This document shows, in pieces, positions 21,180 through 30,643 of a stretch of 64,000 bases of DNA. The stretch's first letter is position 1; each line of letters begins with the position of its first letter. The stretch spans positions 1 to 64,000 of the forward strand of contig ONFP01000010.1 in assembly GCA_900317105.1 (NCBI GenBank), in the 5' to 3' direction. Source of the DNA: an uncultured Succinatimonas sp. Its GTDB lineage: Bacteria > Pseudomonadota > Gammaproteobacteria > Enterobacterales > Succinivibrionaceae. Below the pieces are notes generated by a model. It saw only the letters and a list, made by a program, of their open reading frames with translations. It had not been told where the DNA came from and searched no databases. Position numbers and translations under genes: made by a program.

Positions 21180-22811
21180 ATGTATTTTCTGTTGAATCTG
21201 TTTAGTGCGATAGCTCTGCTGGCTTTTGGTGTATACATGACCAAAAAGACAGTGATGAGTTCATGCGGTGCTTCAATCGGAAATGTTCTTCAAAGCGTGG
21301 TCGACTCAAGGTTTAAAGCTGTTCTGATTGGGTTAGGCACAACCATGCTGGTACAGAGCAGTACTGCAACTTCTCTTCTCGTTTCATCTTTTTTGAAAAA
21401 GAATCTTCTATCTTTGGGAATTGCTCTTGCCATTATGCTGGGAGCTGATCTTGGCACTGCAATTATGGCTCGAGTTCTGACCTGCGATCTTTCAATTGTT
21501 TCACCAATTCTTCTGACCCTCGGTATTTTTCTATATCTTGGATTTGCAGACAGGGTAAAACTGCACTTAAGTGGCGGTATTATGCTGGGCTTAGGATTGA
21601 TTCTTCTGGCCTTAAGACTGATTGTACAGACAACTCAGCCTGTAACTCATGCAGAACTGACAGCGGTTCTGCTTAAATCGCTTACCAATGAGATAACCTT
21701 TGCTCTTATCCTAGGCATGATCCTGGCAGTAATCTGTTTTTCCAGTCTTGCAGCCGTGCTTCTGACTTCCCTACTATGCACTACCGGTGCAATTGAGATC
21801 AGCGGTGCTCTGGCTGTTGTGATAGGCGCTAACATAGGTTCATGTATCCTTGAGATTATCGGTGCGTTAAAACAGGGTATAAGTGCAAAAAGAGTTATGT
21901 ACGGTAATACACTATTCAAGATTATTATCGGTATTGTTGCACTATGCCTTCTGGTTCCTATTGAGAATGCTGAAAAGGAAATGGCCTTCCCTCTGTCAGA
22001 GTTTGTTATCTGGTTCCACGTGGTATTCAATGCTGTTATATGTATTTTTATGCTGCCATGTGTAGGTCTGATGTCAAAACTGCTGTATGCGCTTATTCCT
22101 GAACGTAAGGTCGAGTATGATCCCAATATTCCTGAACACCTTGATCTTGCAGCTTACATCGATCCTAACCTTGCGCTTGGCAATGCCGTCAGAGAAGTTT
22201 TAAGTCTGGGAGATTTTCTGCAGCAGATGTTCACAAACCTTGAAAACAGTATTTCCTATAAACCTCAGGAAGGTGTCAGCAGCAATGATATGAAGAACAG
22301 AATCAGGGACATAGCCGGAAAGATCAGTGAATATCTGGCGGGTGTTAATTTTGATTCAAAGAAACAGCGCAGACGCATGAACAGATGTCTTATTGCATCT
22401 GCGGATGTAAGTGAATGCGCACATATCATCAACGGTATGATTAAACGTCTTAACAAAGCTAATGGTACTTATCAGGCTTCATTTCTTCCTGAGATAAGAA
22501 ATGAACTGGGAAGAATCTCCAGTGAATGTGCCGGTGCTGTAAATCTTGCGGTAAATGCTTTCTTCAGAAATGGTAAGGAAGAAAAGCAGAATTACATGGT
22601 AAAGAAAAATCAGTGCCTCAAACTGATAAATGGATTTCACGCAAGCTATATCGGTAAACCACATCTTAATGCTGAACAGGATATGCGTTTCTTTATGATT
22701 CTGCTTGAGATTTTAGAACAGTACAGACATATCTGTGTAATCTTTGATCCTCTGTTCTTAAAAGGAGAACTGAAGACTGCGGAACAGGAGATGAATCTTA
22801 CCGAGGATTAG
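21180..22811 (+). CDS. Na/Pi cotransporter family protein with PhoU-like C-terminus
   Basis: The 543-residue protein has two inverted Na_Pi_cotrans repeats in an N-terminal membrane half (about residues 1-310). The QSSTATSLLVSS motif near residue 60 is the diagnostic phosphate/sodium-binding QSS loop, and VVIGANIGSCILEIIGALKQ is the second repeat. From about residue 330 a soluble, helical, charged region resembles PhoU/NptA-type tails. The family moves phosphate with sodium at the inner membrane. It stands alone, and the tct genes that follow are a different transport family. Confidence 0.88.
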   Translation: MYFLLNLFSAIALLAFGVYMTKKTVMSSCGASIGNVLQSVVDSRFKAVLIGLGTTMLVQSSTATSLLVSSFLKKNLLSLGIALAIMLGADLGTAIMARVLTCDLSIVSPILLTLGIFLYLGFADRVKLHLSGGIMLGLGLILLALRLIVQTTQPVTHAELTAVLLKSLTNEITFALILGMILAVICFSSLAAVLLTSLLCTTGAIEISGALAVVIGANIGSCILEIIGALKQGISAKRVMYGNTLFKIIIGIVALCLLVPIENAEKEMAFPLSEFVIWFHVVFNAVICIFMLPCVGLMSKLLYALIPERKVEYDPNIPEHLDLAAYIDPNLALGNAVREVLSLGDFLQQMFTNLENSISYKPQEGVSSNDMKNRIRDIAGKISEYLAGVNFDSKKQRRRMNRCLIASADVSECAHIINGMIKRLNKANGTYQASFLPEIRNELGRISSECAGAVNLAVNAFFRNGKEEKQNYMVKKNQCLKLINGFHASYIGKPHLNAEQDMRFFMILLEILEQYRHICVIFDPLFLKGELKTAEQEMNLTED

Positions 22812-22852
22812 CAAAAACGTTTTTTTAACTTCAACAATATAAGGGGATAATT

Positions 22853-23806
22853 ATGAGAAAATTTACAAAACTTCTGTGTGCCGCCACCTTAATTGGAGCA
22901 GCTTTCAGTGCAGCAGCTTGGGAGCCTAGCGGTGATGTTAAGGTTATTGTTGCCTACAAGGCTGGTTCTGGTACTGATACCGGTGCCCGTGTTCTGGCAA
23001 CTATGGCTGAAAAGTATATCGGTAAGACTCTTATTATCAACAATATGCCTGGTGCAGACGGTAAGATTGGCTGGACTGCACTGGTACAGGCAAAGGGTGA
23101 TGGTCAGACCATCGGCTTCATTAATCTTCCAACCTTCACTACTCTTTCAACTCTGCCAAACGCTCCTTTCAAGACTTCAGATGTAATTCCTGTATGTAAT
23201 CATCTGACAGAGACAGGTGTTGTCGTAGTTAAGGCTGATAGCCCATACAAGACCTTAAAGGATCTGGTTGAGGCTGCTAAGAAGAACCCTAACATCCGAG
23301 CATCAACCAACGGTGTTAAAGCATCTAACCACACAGCAGCTCAGCTTTTAGCTACCAGCGCTGACTTCAAGTACAAGGCAATTCCTTATGGCGGAACCGC
23401 AGATCAGCTTCTTGCTTTACGTCAGAACGAGGTTGACTTCACCTGTGCAAAGGTTGCTGATGTTGCTCAGTTAATCAAGGGTGATAATCCTGAGTTACGT
23501 ATTCTGGGTGTTTTCTCAGAGAACAGATTAGAGTCACTGCCAGAGGTTCCAACATTAGGTGAGTGCGGCTATTACAACAAGTGGTATGGCTCTGCACGTG
23601 GCATAGTTGTTCCAAAGGGAACTCCAAAGGAAGTTGTTGATTTCTATGTTGATGCTTTCAAGAAGACTGCAGAAGATCCTGCTGTTATCGAAGCTCACCA
23701 GAAGGCAGGCTTAGAGTTGGATTTCATGGATGATAAGGCATTCGGTAATCTGATTTCTGAGCAGGAAGCTTTCTGTAAGGATGTTGTAACCAATCTTTAC
23801 AAGTAA
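22853..23806 (+). CDS. tctC: Tripartite tricarboxylate transporter substrate-binding protein
   Basis: TctC-type proteins bind carboxylates in the periplasm and hand them to the TctAB membrane complex. The 317-residue product has a signal peptide (about 1-22, ending AFSAAA) and the Bug/TctC fold start: VKVIVAYKAGSGTDTGARVLA and INNMPGADGKIGWTAL. The substrate cannot be read from sequence; citrate, tartrate and related acids are family examples. AGGGG precedes the ATG. A terminator-like hairpin separates it from tctB. Confidence 0.92.
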   Translation: MRKFTKLLCAATLIGAAFSAAAWEPSGDVKVIVAYKAGSGTDTGARVLATMAEKYIGKTLIINNMPGADGKIGWTALVQAKGDGQTIGFINLPTFTTLSTLPNAPFKTSDVIPVCNHLTETGVVVVKADSPYKTLKDLVEAAKKNPNIRASTNGVKASNHTAAQLLATSADFKYKAIPYGGTADQLLALRQNEVDFTCAKVADVAQLIKGDNPELRILGVFSENRLESLPEVPTLGECGYYNKWYGSARGIVVPKGTPKEVVDFYVDAFKKTAEDPAVIEAHQKAGLELDFMDDKAFGNLISEQEAFCKDVVTNLYK

Positions 23807-23815
23807 ACAGCATAT

Positions 23816-23841
23816 AATGCCGGATCTGTTCCGGCATTTTA
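23816..23841 (+). terminator. Intercistronic hairpin between tctC and tctB
   Basis: AATGCCGGA / TCCGGCATT stem then TTTAAATT. It likely gives partial termination, so that more binding protein is made than membrane subunits. Confidence 0.7.
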
Positions 23842-23857
23842 AATTAGGAAATATATT

Positions 23858-24304
23858 GTGAAAAAATCTGATGTAGGCGTTGTTGTATTTGTATACGGTA
23901 TCTGCCTCTTTTTTTATTATTACCTGCAGGAGCTGCCTCCTGAGGCACAGACCTATCCACTTTGTCTGATTAGTGGTCTCTTTATTCTGAATACTCTGTT
24001 TGTAATCCTGAATGTAATAAAGCTCAAAAAGACCGGAATGGAAAATGATCTCCATTCTGTATTTGAAGGCTTTCTGAAGAGTCAGTTCTTTACTGTGCTG
24101 ACGGCATGTGTGATTTATATTGTGGGCGTTTACTATATCGGTTTTTACATCACAAGTATCGCTTATCTAATCATAATTATGTCGTTCCTGAAAGTCCCTT
24201 TAAAGAGCTCGGTTCTGACTGTTTTGGTTCTGGGACTGGTTATTTATTTTGTATTTACCATGTTCCTGAAGGTTCCTCTTCCAATGGGCGTTGTTTTTGA
24301 GTAA
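23858..24304 (+). CDS. tctB: Tripartite tricarboxylate transporter small membrane subunit
   Basis: The 148-residue protein shows four hydrophobic segments (about 5-22, 39-55, 80-105, 115-140) and the TctB-like YPLCLISGLFILNTLF early segment. The start is GTG (23858), after a modest AGGAAA. It ends 6 bp before tctA, so the two membrane subunits are likely co-translated. Confidence 0.88.
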   Translation: MKKSDVGVVVFVYGICLFFYYYLQELPPEAQTYPLCLISGLFILNTLFVILNVIKLKKTGMENDLHSVFEGFLKSQFFTVLTACVIYIVGVYYIGFYITSIAYLIIIMSFLKVPLKSSVLTVLVLGLVIYFVFTMFLKVPLPMGVVFE

Positions 24305-24310
24305 AAGAAT

Positions 24311-25807
24311 ATGGATACATTAGCTCTCATGGGAGAAGGATTTATCCTAGCTCTTTCTCCTCTAAACATACTACTGATGGTTCTGGCTACAGCTATCGGT
24401 GTATCTATAGGATGTCTGCCTGGCCTGTCAGCTGCAATGGGTGTAGCTCTACTGTTACCTGTGACCTTCGGAATGTCTCCATCCACAGGTCTGATTGTTC
24501 TGGGAAGTATTTACTGTGGAGCCATCTTTGGCGGTTCTATTTCCGCTATTCTGATTCATACACCGGGAACACCAGCTTCAGCAGCAACAGCAATTGAAGG
24601 TTATCAGCTGACAATCAGAGGTAAGGCTGCAAAAGCTTTAACTGTAGCCTGCTTTGCTTCTTTCTGCGGCGGTCTTTTAAGCTGTATTTCTCTTTATTTC
24701 TTCTCACCTCTGCTGGCAACACTAGCTCTGCAGTTCAAGAGTCCTGAATATTTCTGGCTGTCACTGTTCGGTTTGACTATTATTGCCGGTGTTGCGTCAA
24801 AATCCATGATTAAAGGTCTGATGTCAGGTGTGATTGGTCTTCTGATCTCAACCATCGGAATGGATCCAATGGAAGGTGTTGAAAGATTCATGTTCGGCAT
24901 GAGTACTCTGTACAATGGAATTGATACCACCTGTGCTCTTATCGGTTTATTCTCAATGTCGCAGATCCTGATTCTTGCTGAGAAAAAAATCAAAGAGCGA
25001 GCTGAATCTGCTAAGCTTAATGACAGATTAGGTCTTTCTTTTGCCGAGATTAAACGTTTAAGTCCAACTATCATCCGTTCATGGCTGATTGGCAATATCA
25101 TAGGTATTCTGCCTGGTGCCGGTGCTTCAATTGCGAGCTTTATGGGCTATAACGAGGCCAGAAACTTCTCTAAGCACAAGGAAGAGTTCGGTAAGGGCTC
25201 TATTGACGGTGTAGCAGGTTCCGAAGCTGCAAACAATGCTGTTACCGGTGGTTCGCTGATTCCAACTCTAACTTTAGGTATTCCAGGTGAGTCTGTAACT
25301 GCTGTTTTAATGGGCGGTCTGATTATTCATGGTCTGCAGCCTGGTCCTGAGCTGTTTACAACCTATGCCAACATGACCTATACCTTCTTTGCAGGCTTCG
25401 TGATTATCCAGTTCCTGATGTTGGCTATCGGTCTTTTAGGTTGCAAGGGGTTTGCTCAGATTGCAAAACTGTCTGATGCGATTCTGATCCCTTCAATCTT
25501 TGTGCTGTGTGTGGTTGGTTCTTATGCCATTCACAACAATCTGGTTGAGGTATGCATCATGTTCCTGTTTGGTATCTTAGGATATCTTGCAAGAAAGTTT
25601 GACCTGAATCCTGCAGCTATTGTACTTGGACTTATCCTTGGACCAATCGGTGAACGTGGTCTTCGCAGATCACTGATGCTGAATGATGGTGATCCATCAA
25701 TTCTGTTCTCAACTCCATTATGCTGGATCCTGATTATTCTGTGCGTTCTAGGTGTAATGTCTCCTGTGGTTATGTCAAAACTGGAGAAAAAGGTTCAGAA
25801 TCAGTAA
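24311..25807 (+). CDS. tctA: Tripartite tricarboxylate transporter large membrane subunit
   Basis: TctA is the 12-helix cation-coupled transport subunit. The 498-residue protein keeps the family signatures GCLPGLSAAMGVALLLPVTF (GLxxxxGxAlLlP) near residue 40, YCGAIFGGSISAILIHTPGT, and the repeat in the second half, GNIIGILPGAGASIASFMGY with TLGIPGESVTAVLMGG. Third gene of tctCBA. A tRNA gene follows downstream. Confidence 0.95.
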   Translation: MDTLALMGEGFILALSPLNILLMVLATAIGVSIGCLPGLSAAMGVALLLPVTFGMSPSTGLIVLGSIYCGAIFGGSISAILIHTPGTPASAATAIEGYQLTIRGKAAKALTVACFASFCGGLLSCISLYFFSPLLATLALQFKSPEYFWLSLFGLTIIAGVASKSMIKGLMSGVIGLLISTIGMDPMEGVERFMFGMSTLYNGIDTTCALIGLFSMSQILILAEKKIKERAESAKLNDRLGLSFAEIKRLSPTIIRSWLIGNIIGILPGAGASIASFMGYNEARNFSKHKEEFGKGSIDGVAGSEAANNAVTGGSLIPTLTLGIPGESVTAVLMGGLIIHGLQPGPELFTTYANMTYTFFAGFVIIQFLMLAIGLLGCKGFAQIAKLSDAILIPSIFVLCVVGSYAIHNNLVEVCIMFLFGILGYLARKFDLNPAAIVLGLILGPIGERGLRRSLMLNDGDPSILFSTPLCWILIILCVLGVMSPVVMSKLEKKVQNQ

Positions 25808-25874
25808 AAAAGGACTTTAAATACAGATAGTTGTTTAATTGAGTAAACATTGAAAAATTAATTTCATTTAAGTG

Positions 25875-25903
25875 TTGTCAACATATTCAAATATCTGTAT
25901 AAT
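25875..25903 (+). promoter_or_regulatory. Sigma-70 promoter of tRNA-Thr
   Basis: TTGTCA (25875-25880), a 17-bp spacer, and a perfect TATAAT (25898-25903), about 17 bp before the mature tRNA. Confidence 0.85.
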
Positions 25904-25919
25904 CTCTCTCCGTAGTGAT

Positions 25920-25995
25920 GCTGGCATAGCTCAGTTGGTAGAGCACCTGTTTTGTAAACAGGGGGTCGTGGGTTCGAGACCTACTGCCAGCACCA
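25920..25995 (+). tRNA. tRNA-Thr (anticodon TGT)
   Basis: 76-nt cloverleaf: acceptor GCTGGCA/TGCCAGC, D-arm GCTC...GAGC, anticodon stem CCTGT/ACAGG with loop TTTGTAA (anticodon TGT, reads ACA), T-loop GGTTCGAGACC and encoded CCA. A terminator follows. It overlaps the antisense end of the autotransporter frame. Confidence 0.95.
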
Positions 25996-28807
25996 TACAA
26001 TAAGAGGCAACCGATTGGTTGCTTTTTTTATTTCCTGCCTCTTCTCTATCTGCTTTTTGATTGCAGTAGTCTGTTCTTCTAACACCCTCGCGCTTACCTA
26101 AATAGCCGGTAACTCCAAATCCCAGTGTTAGTCCTGGTTTAAGGGTATTAAACGCAACTCCAAAATCGAGTACCGCAGAGTTTCCTCTTGTGGAAGGAGA
26201 AGGTACATCGTAAGTTAGATTTGAATGAAAGATTTTTGCTTTGGCATCTCCTTTGAATTCATGCTCCCAGGCTGCACCAGCATAAAGCTCAACCTTGTCG
26301 TTCAAGGTATAATCTGCTCTTGCACCAATGCGACTACGCCATGAGTCAACATCAGCAAACTTGTAATGATCGTCTGCTACTTTTGTTTTTTTACCATCCA
26401 GATGCGACCACAGTACCTTGCCGTACATGTCCAAAGCGAGTTTGTCGTATGCCTGCAGTACATAGCCAAGTCCCATGTGGATGCCGTAATAATTATTTGA
26501 GGAATCAAACTCAGCTCGCTTACCACTGATGCGATCAACCATGTCGTTAGTATGCCAGTCATTAAAGATACGTCCAAAACGTACTGAGCCTTCAAAGTAC
26601 ATGTTCTTGAGGACTGTATCTGTAAGATTTAATCTGGAAAGAAGACCTAATCCATAATAATGGGCATTACCTTTACCGTTAACATCTCCTGAATCTGTAC
26701 TGTTAAAGGTCTTATTTCGTGCATAGCCAAACTCAAAGAAACCACCACCGGTTACACTCATGGTGTCGTAGTTTTTACGTGCGGCAACACCGGCAAGTCC
26801 AGAAATACTATTCACGTTAACATGTGAGCCTGTCACAAGACGCTGTTTACCTGCAGAGGCTGCGGCAAATGGAGCCACAATAGTGGTTCCTGATGCAGTG
26901 CCTCCTGGTTCGGTAGCCCCCATAGCCTGTCTCATTCCTTCTCCGGTGGCCAAATCGGCACCAAGATTTAATACACCAAGACCTCCAAGGCGTCCTTCCA
27001 TTACTGCTTTGGTTTTAGGACTAGCTTTTATGTCGACTACGGTGGCATAAATATTGTTGGCATCATTACTGATAACAAAGTCGTAATCTAGGGAAACTCC
27101 CTTTTTGGCCTTTAGAGTTTCACTGTAATCTACACCACTTGTAAGTAGGTTATTACTATTATTTATAATTCCACTTTCGTTGTTGATGAGAGTAATTTGG
27201 GAACCAGGAAGAAGATCTGCTCCTGATGCAACCGCGGCAGTGAATTTAGTTTGTGGAGATAACGCCGTTTTTGATCCACCTACAATTTTCAGTATGATAT
27301 CTCCATTCTGAGTACCTGCTGGCAGGATAAAGTAGTAGTTATCAAAGTTATTGATACTTTTAACGTTCAGATTCTTTGCCCAGATCTCAAGGGTGTTGCC
27401 ACTAATTTCTGCGAGGTTTGCTGAAGATGCTTTTGCGAAACCTCCGAAGAGTGCGGCATTTGCTAATGTGTCCGGTTTTAGATCTGTTCCAAGAATTACA
27501 GTATTGTTGTTGGCTTTTGCTCCTTCTTTTCCATAGGCATAGCCACCATAAATAGAACCATCTAAAATTTCACCGCCTTCCAAGTATACTGAGTTACCGT
27601 ATGTATTTGCAGTTCCATTTTTACTATGAGCAAATCCTCCATAGGCATCATGTCCAAGTTTAGCTCCGTTCTTTAAAATCACCTGATTTCCTGTAGCTAT
27701 AACCGTACCAGATGTCGCATCAAATATACCACCTTCGGCCCAGCCTCCGTAAGCGTTTAATCCAACATTATTTGTTTGTTCTTGAGGTCCTGTAATTTCA
27801 TTAGGATATGATCTACTCAGCCCTAGTGTATTGGCATTTGCTTCATCCAAGCCAGCAATTCCACCGTGTTCTATGATTAGGATGTTTCCTTTGGCTATAG
27901 CTGTTCCGTTCCAGTTTTTTGCATATCCGCCATAAGCATCTGTTGCAGAGCCTGATATGGTTAGTATGTTATCAGAGCAATTTGCCGTGGTTCCTATAGT
28001 TCCAGATACACTATTCGCATATCCTCCGTATGCAAAAGTAACCTTTCCTCCAATATTCAAAATGTTTGTTATTGAATTGTTTGAATTGTATGTGCTACCG
28101 GAATATCCACCGTATGCATGAGCTGCAGTTCCTTCTGTTGAGATGATTACTCTGTTGTCTGAAGCAGTGGCTGTTCCTTTGGCACTATAGGCTCTGCCTC
28201 CTGTTACCTCATGTTCTACTGTACCGCTAATGGTGACTAAATTATTATTAGACCAGGCTGTACCTGTTTCACTGCTCGACTCACCTCCGTAGACATCCAC
28301 GTTGACAGTGGCACCGTGTTCTAAATCTACTCTGTTAGACGTGGTACTGGCTGTTCCTTGAATACTTTCAGACTTTCCACCGTAGGCACTTTTATTTACA
28401 GTACTACCATTTCTCAAATATAATGCGTTACCTCTTGCACTGGCTATCCCATTGTTATTAAAGACATAACCTGCATAGGCATAGTGTTTTAAATTCCCCC
28501 CAGATGCTATTTCAAGAACGTTATTACGTAATAATATACCGTGATTGTAATAGTCATAACGTGTATCAGAATAGGCTCCTGCAGCTGTGAAATCAGGATC
28601 ACCTGAATGATCTGTATCAATTACGACATTATTATTTGATGCGCCAAGAACACCAAGGTAAATACTGTTTATTAGAGTTCCACCACTGTCAGCAATGGCA
28701 GTTGTTGGCAATACAACAATACTACTTGAAAGTATCGCTGCAATACATCTGGCTATTGGAGTATGCCTTAAGATACGATGATTAGAATAATACCTTTTAT
28801 AAGTCAT
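25931..28807 (-). CDS. Autotransporter with repeat passenger; C-terminus abnormal
   Basis: The 958-codon frame has an extended signal region (about 1-40, ending TTAIADSGG). A passenger of roughly 33-40-residue repeats around AYGGYA...GTA...N.V.I follows (about residues 100-450), then a linker and a C-terminal autotransporter beta-barrel (from about 655: NVNSISGLAGVAARKNYD). The barrel would sit in the outer membrane and export the passenger. The 3' end is wrong for the family. After GFGVTGYLGKREGV the expected last strand ending in an aromatic residue is absent. The frame reads through the tRNA terminator and antisense through tRNA-Thr; VGLEPTTPCLQNRCSTN is translated tRNA. The gene may be truncated at its 3' end or inactive. 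Confidence 0.8.
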   Translation of the reverse strand: MTYKRYYSNHRILRHTPIARCIAAILSSSIVVLPTTAIADSGGTLINSIYLGVLGASNNNVVIDTDHSGDPDFTAAGAYSDTRYDYYNHGILLRNNVLEIASGGNLKHYAYAGYVFNNNGIASARGNALYLRNGSTVNKSAYGGKSESIQGTASTTSNRVDLEHGATVNVDVYGGESSSETGTAWSNNNLVTISGTVEHEVTGGRAYSAKGTATASDNRVIISTEGTAAHAYGGYSGSTYNSNNSITNILNIGGKVTFAYGGYANSVSGTIGTTANCSDNILTISGSATDAYGGYAKNWNGTAIAKGNILIIEHGGIAGLDEANANTLGLSRSYPNEITGPQEQTNNVGLNAYGGWAEGGIFDATSGTVIATGNQVILKNGAKLGHDAYGGFAHSKNGTANTYGNSVYLEGGEILDGSIYGGYAYGKEGAKANNNTVILGTDLKPDTLANAALFGGFAKASSANLAEISGNTLEIWAKNLNVKSINNFDNYYFILPAGTQNGDIILKIVGGSKTALSPQTKFTAAVASGADLLPGSQITLINNESGIINNSNNLLTSGVDYSETLKAKKGVSLDYDFVISNDANNIYATVVDIKASPKTKAVMEGRLGGLGVLNLGADLATGEGMRQAMGATEPGGTASGTTIVAPFAAASAGKQRLVTGSHVNVNSISGLAGVAARKNYDTMSVTGGGFFEFGYARNKTFNSTDSGDVNGKGNAHYYGLGLLSRLNLTDTVLKNMYFEGSVRFGRIFNDWHTNDMVDRISGKRAEFDSSNNYYGIHMGLGYVLQAYDKLALDMYGKVLWSHLDGKKTKVADDHYKFADVDSWRSRIGARADYTLNDKVELYAGAAWEHEFKGDAKAKIFHSNLTYDVPSPSTRGNSAVLDFGVAFNTLKPGLTLGFGVTGYLGKREGVRRTDYCNQKADREEAGNKKSNQSVASYCMVLAVGLEPTTPCLQNRCSTN
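26007..26029 (+). terminator. Terminator of tRNA-Thr
   Basis: GCAACC / GGTTGC stem with a GATT loop followed by seven T. Confidence 0.88.
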
Positions 28808-29268
28808 AAATTATTCCACAATAAATACGCTATATAGCTGCAGATATCAGCTGATGGTTTTTACTTGAAGTGTATAAAAAAAACTGAAAAAGGCAATTTT
28901 AAAGCGAATATTTTCTAATAAAAATCTCACTTTTTATCAAATAAATGAAGTAAGAAAAGAGTTGAAAAAAGTTTATTAAAGTGACTTTAACTAAGGATAA
29001 GAGATGATTCTAATAATAGAATTATCAGTTTGTTTTTCTAACTGTTAGTTTTTTGTCTGGGTAAACACATCTGAGAATCTGACTGAAATATTTATTTGTA
29101 TTTTTTGAGCCAACAGTTCTGTTCTATTCTAAGAAAAACCCTATAATACAGGCTTACAAGTTGGAATTATTAATCTGCCAATTTAAATTATTAAAAAGTT
29201 TATTAATGGTAATTTAATATTATTTTGATTGTATTTTATAGTCAGAATCTTTTATATGGTACTGTCCT
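28808..29268. other. Autotransporter-mutM spacer
   Basis: These 461 bp are A+T-rich between divergent genes. I see no gene or convincing hairpin. Confidence 0.5.
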
Positions 29269-30087
29269 ATGCCTGAACTGCCTGAAGTTGAAGTTACGAA
29301 ACGTGGTATTGAAAAGCCACTTCTGAACGCAATTATTTCAAGTATTTATTTTGATGATAAATCCTTAAGACAGCCTTTCTCTCCAGAGTTGAAGAAACTG
29401 GTTAATGCTCAGGTATTAAAAATAGAAAGACGTGCCAAATACATAGTGATAACCACCACTAACGGGTATCTGGTGCTGCATCTTGGTATGACCGGTCATC
29501 TTAGACTTCTCGATCATGAGACTCCAATGGATACCCATGATCATTTTGAAATCGGTCTTAAGTCTGGCACCTTTATCAGATACAACGACATCCGACGTTT
29601 TGGTCTGGTACTGTACTTTGATAAGACTAAGGATCCATATCAGTGTGAACCTTTAAAATCACTTGGACCTGAACCTTTTTCCGAAGAGTTTACCTCTGAA
29701 TATCTGTTCTCTCGTCTTCACAGACTAAAAAAGAGCATCAAGCAGGCTTTAATGGATAATTCCATCGTAGTAGGTGTTGGCAACATTTACGCTTCTGAAG
29801 TTCTGTTTCTAACAAAAATAAGTCCGCTTACCCCTTCAAACAAGATTACAAGAAAACAGTGTGATGCACTTGTTGAACAGATTCCTTTATTACTTAAGGA
29901 GTCTATCAAGAAAGGTGGAACTACTATCAGAGATTTCTCAGGAGCTGATGGTAAGCTTGGATATTTTGTACAGAATCTGTACGTCTACGGACATGAGGGA
30001 GAACCTTGCAAGATCTGCGGTACCAGAATTGAAAGTACCGTTCAGGGGCAGCGTTCTACTTTCTACTGCCCGCACTGTCAGAAATAG
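29269..30087 (+). CDS. mutM: Formamidopyrimidine-DNA glycosylase
   Basis: Fpg/MutM removes 8-oxoguanine and formamidopyrimidines and cuts the abasic site. The 272-residue protein starts MPELPEVEVTKRG, with catalytic Pro2 and Glu3, has the H2TH region VGVGNIYASEVLF, and ends with a Cys4 zinc finger CKICGTRI...FYCPHCQK. It is convergent with coaD, 14 bp away. The mutM-coaD adjacency also occurs in other gammaproteobacteria near LPS-core genes. Confidence 0.98.
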   Translation: MPELPEVEVTKRGIEKPLLNAIISSIYFDDKSLRQPFSPELKKLVNAQVLKIERRAKYIVITTTNGYLVLHLGMTGHLRLLDHETPMDTHDHFEIGLKSGTFIRYNDIRRFGLVLYFDKTKDPYQCEPLKSLGPEPFSEEFTSEYLFSRLHRLKKSIKQALMDNSIVVGVGNIYASEVLFLTKISPLTPSNKITRKQCDALVEQIPLLLKESIKKGGTTIRDFSGADGKLGYFVQNLYVYGHEGEPCKICGTRIESTVQGQRSTFYCPHCQK

Positions 30088-30101
30088 CAGTGATAACTGT
30101 A

Positions 30102-30581
30102 TTATTTCTTTTGGGCAATAATCAGATCGTAGACTGGTTGAGGAACCAGCTTACTGATATCTCCGCCATGGATGAAGATTTCTCTTACCAGAGTTGAGGA
30201 AATAAAGGAATAATCTGGTGAAGTCTGTAGAAAGACTATTTCCAGCTCTGGAACAAAGGCTCTGTACATACCGGTAAGCTGTGCCTCGTAATCATAGTCG
30301 GTGGCGTTTCTGAGGCCTCTAACCAGCACGTTGCACTGCTTCTCTTTTAGATAATCAATTAAGAGTCCTTTAAAGCCCTCAACCTCAACGTTACTGAATT
30401 CAGCTAAGGCATCCTTTGCAGAGCAGATCCTTTCTTCAAGAGTTAGGAACGTGTGTTTTGAAGGACTGTTGGCTACAGCTACAATTACCTTATCAAATAA
30501 AGCTGAAGCACGACGGATGATATCAAGATGACCTTTGGTCAAAGGATCAAAGGTACCAGGGAAAACAGCCAAATTACTCAT
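30102..30581 (-). CDS. coaD: Phosphopantetheine adenylyltransferase
   Basis: CoaD makes dephospho-CoA from 4'-phosphopantetheine and ATP. The 159-residue length is typical, with AVFPGTFDPLTKGHLDII (the GxFDPxxxGH nucleotidyltransferase motif), VRGLRNATDYDYE and SSTLVREI. In E. coli coaD sits beside waaA (kdtA), and here too the LPS-core genes are adjacent. Confidence 0.98.
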   Translation of the reverse strand: MSNLAVFPGTFDPLTKGHLDIIRRASALFDKVIVAVANSPSKHTFLTLEERICSAKDALAEFSNVEVEGFKGLLIDYLKEKQCNVLVRGLRNATDYDYEAQLTGMYRAFVPELEIVFLQTSPDYSFISSTLVREIFIHGGDISKLVPQPVYDLIIAQKK

Positions 30582-30643
30582 AGCTTAATCCTTTTTTTTA
30601 CAGGAGTCCCTGCTCCTTATATATTATGTTAAATTTTAGAATC

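Noticed and set aside
22012..22027. Extra parS half-site in the Na/Pi transporter gene
   Set aside because: GTTCCACGTGG matches, but the right arm is lost (four differences) and the bases encode WFHVVF in a membrane segment; chance is likely.
25931..26000. C-terminal residues VGLEPTTPCLQNRCSTN of the autotransporter frame as real protein
   Set aside because: This is antisense translation of tRNA-Thr, a known annotation artefact.
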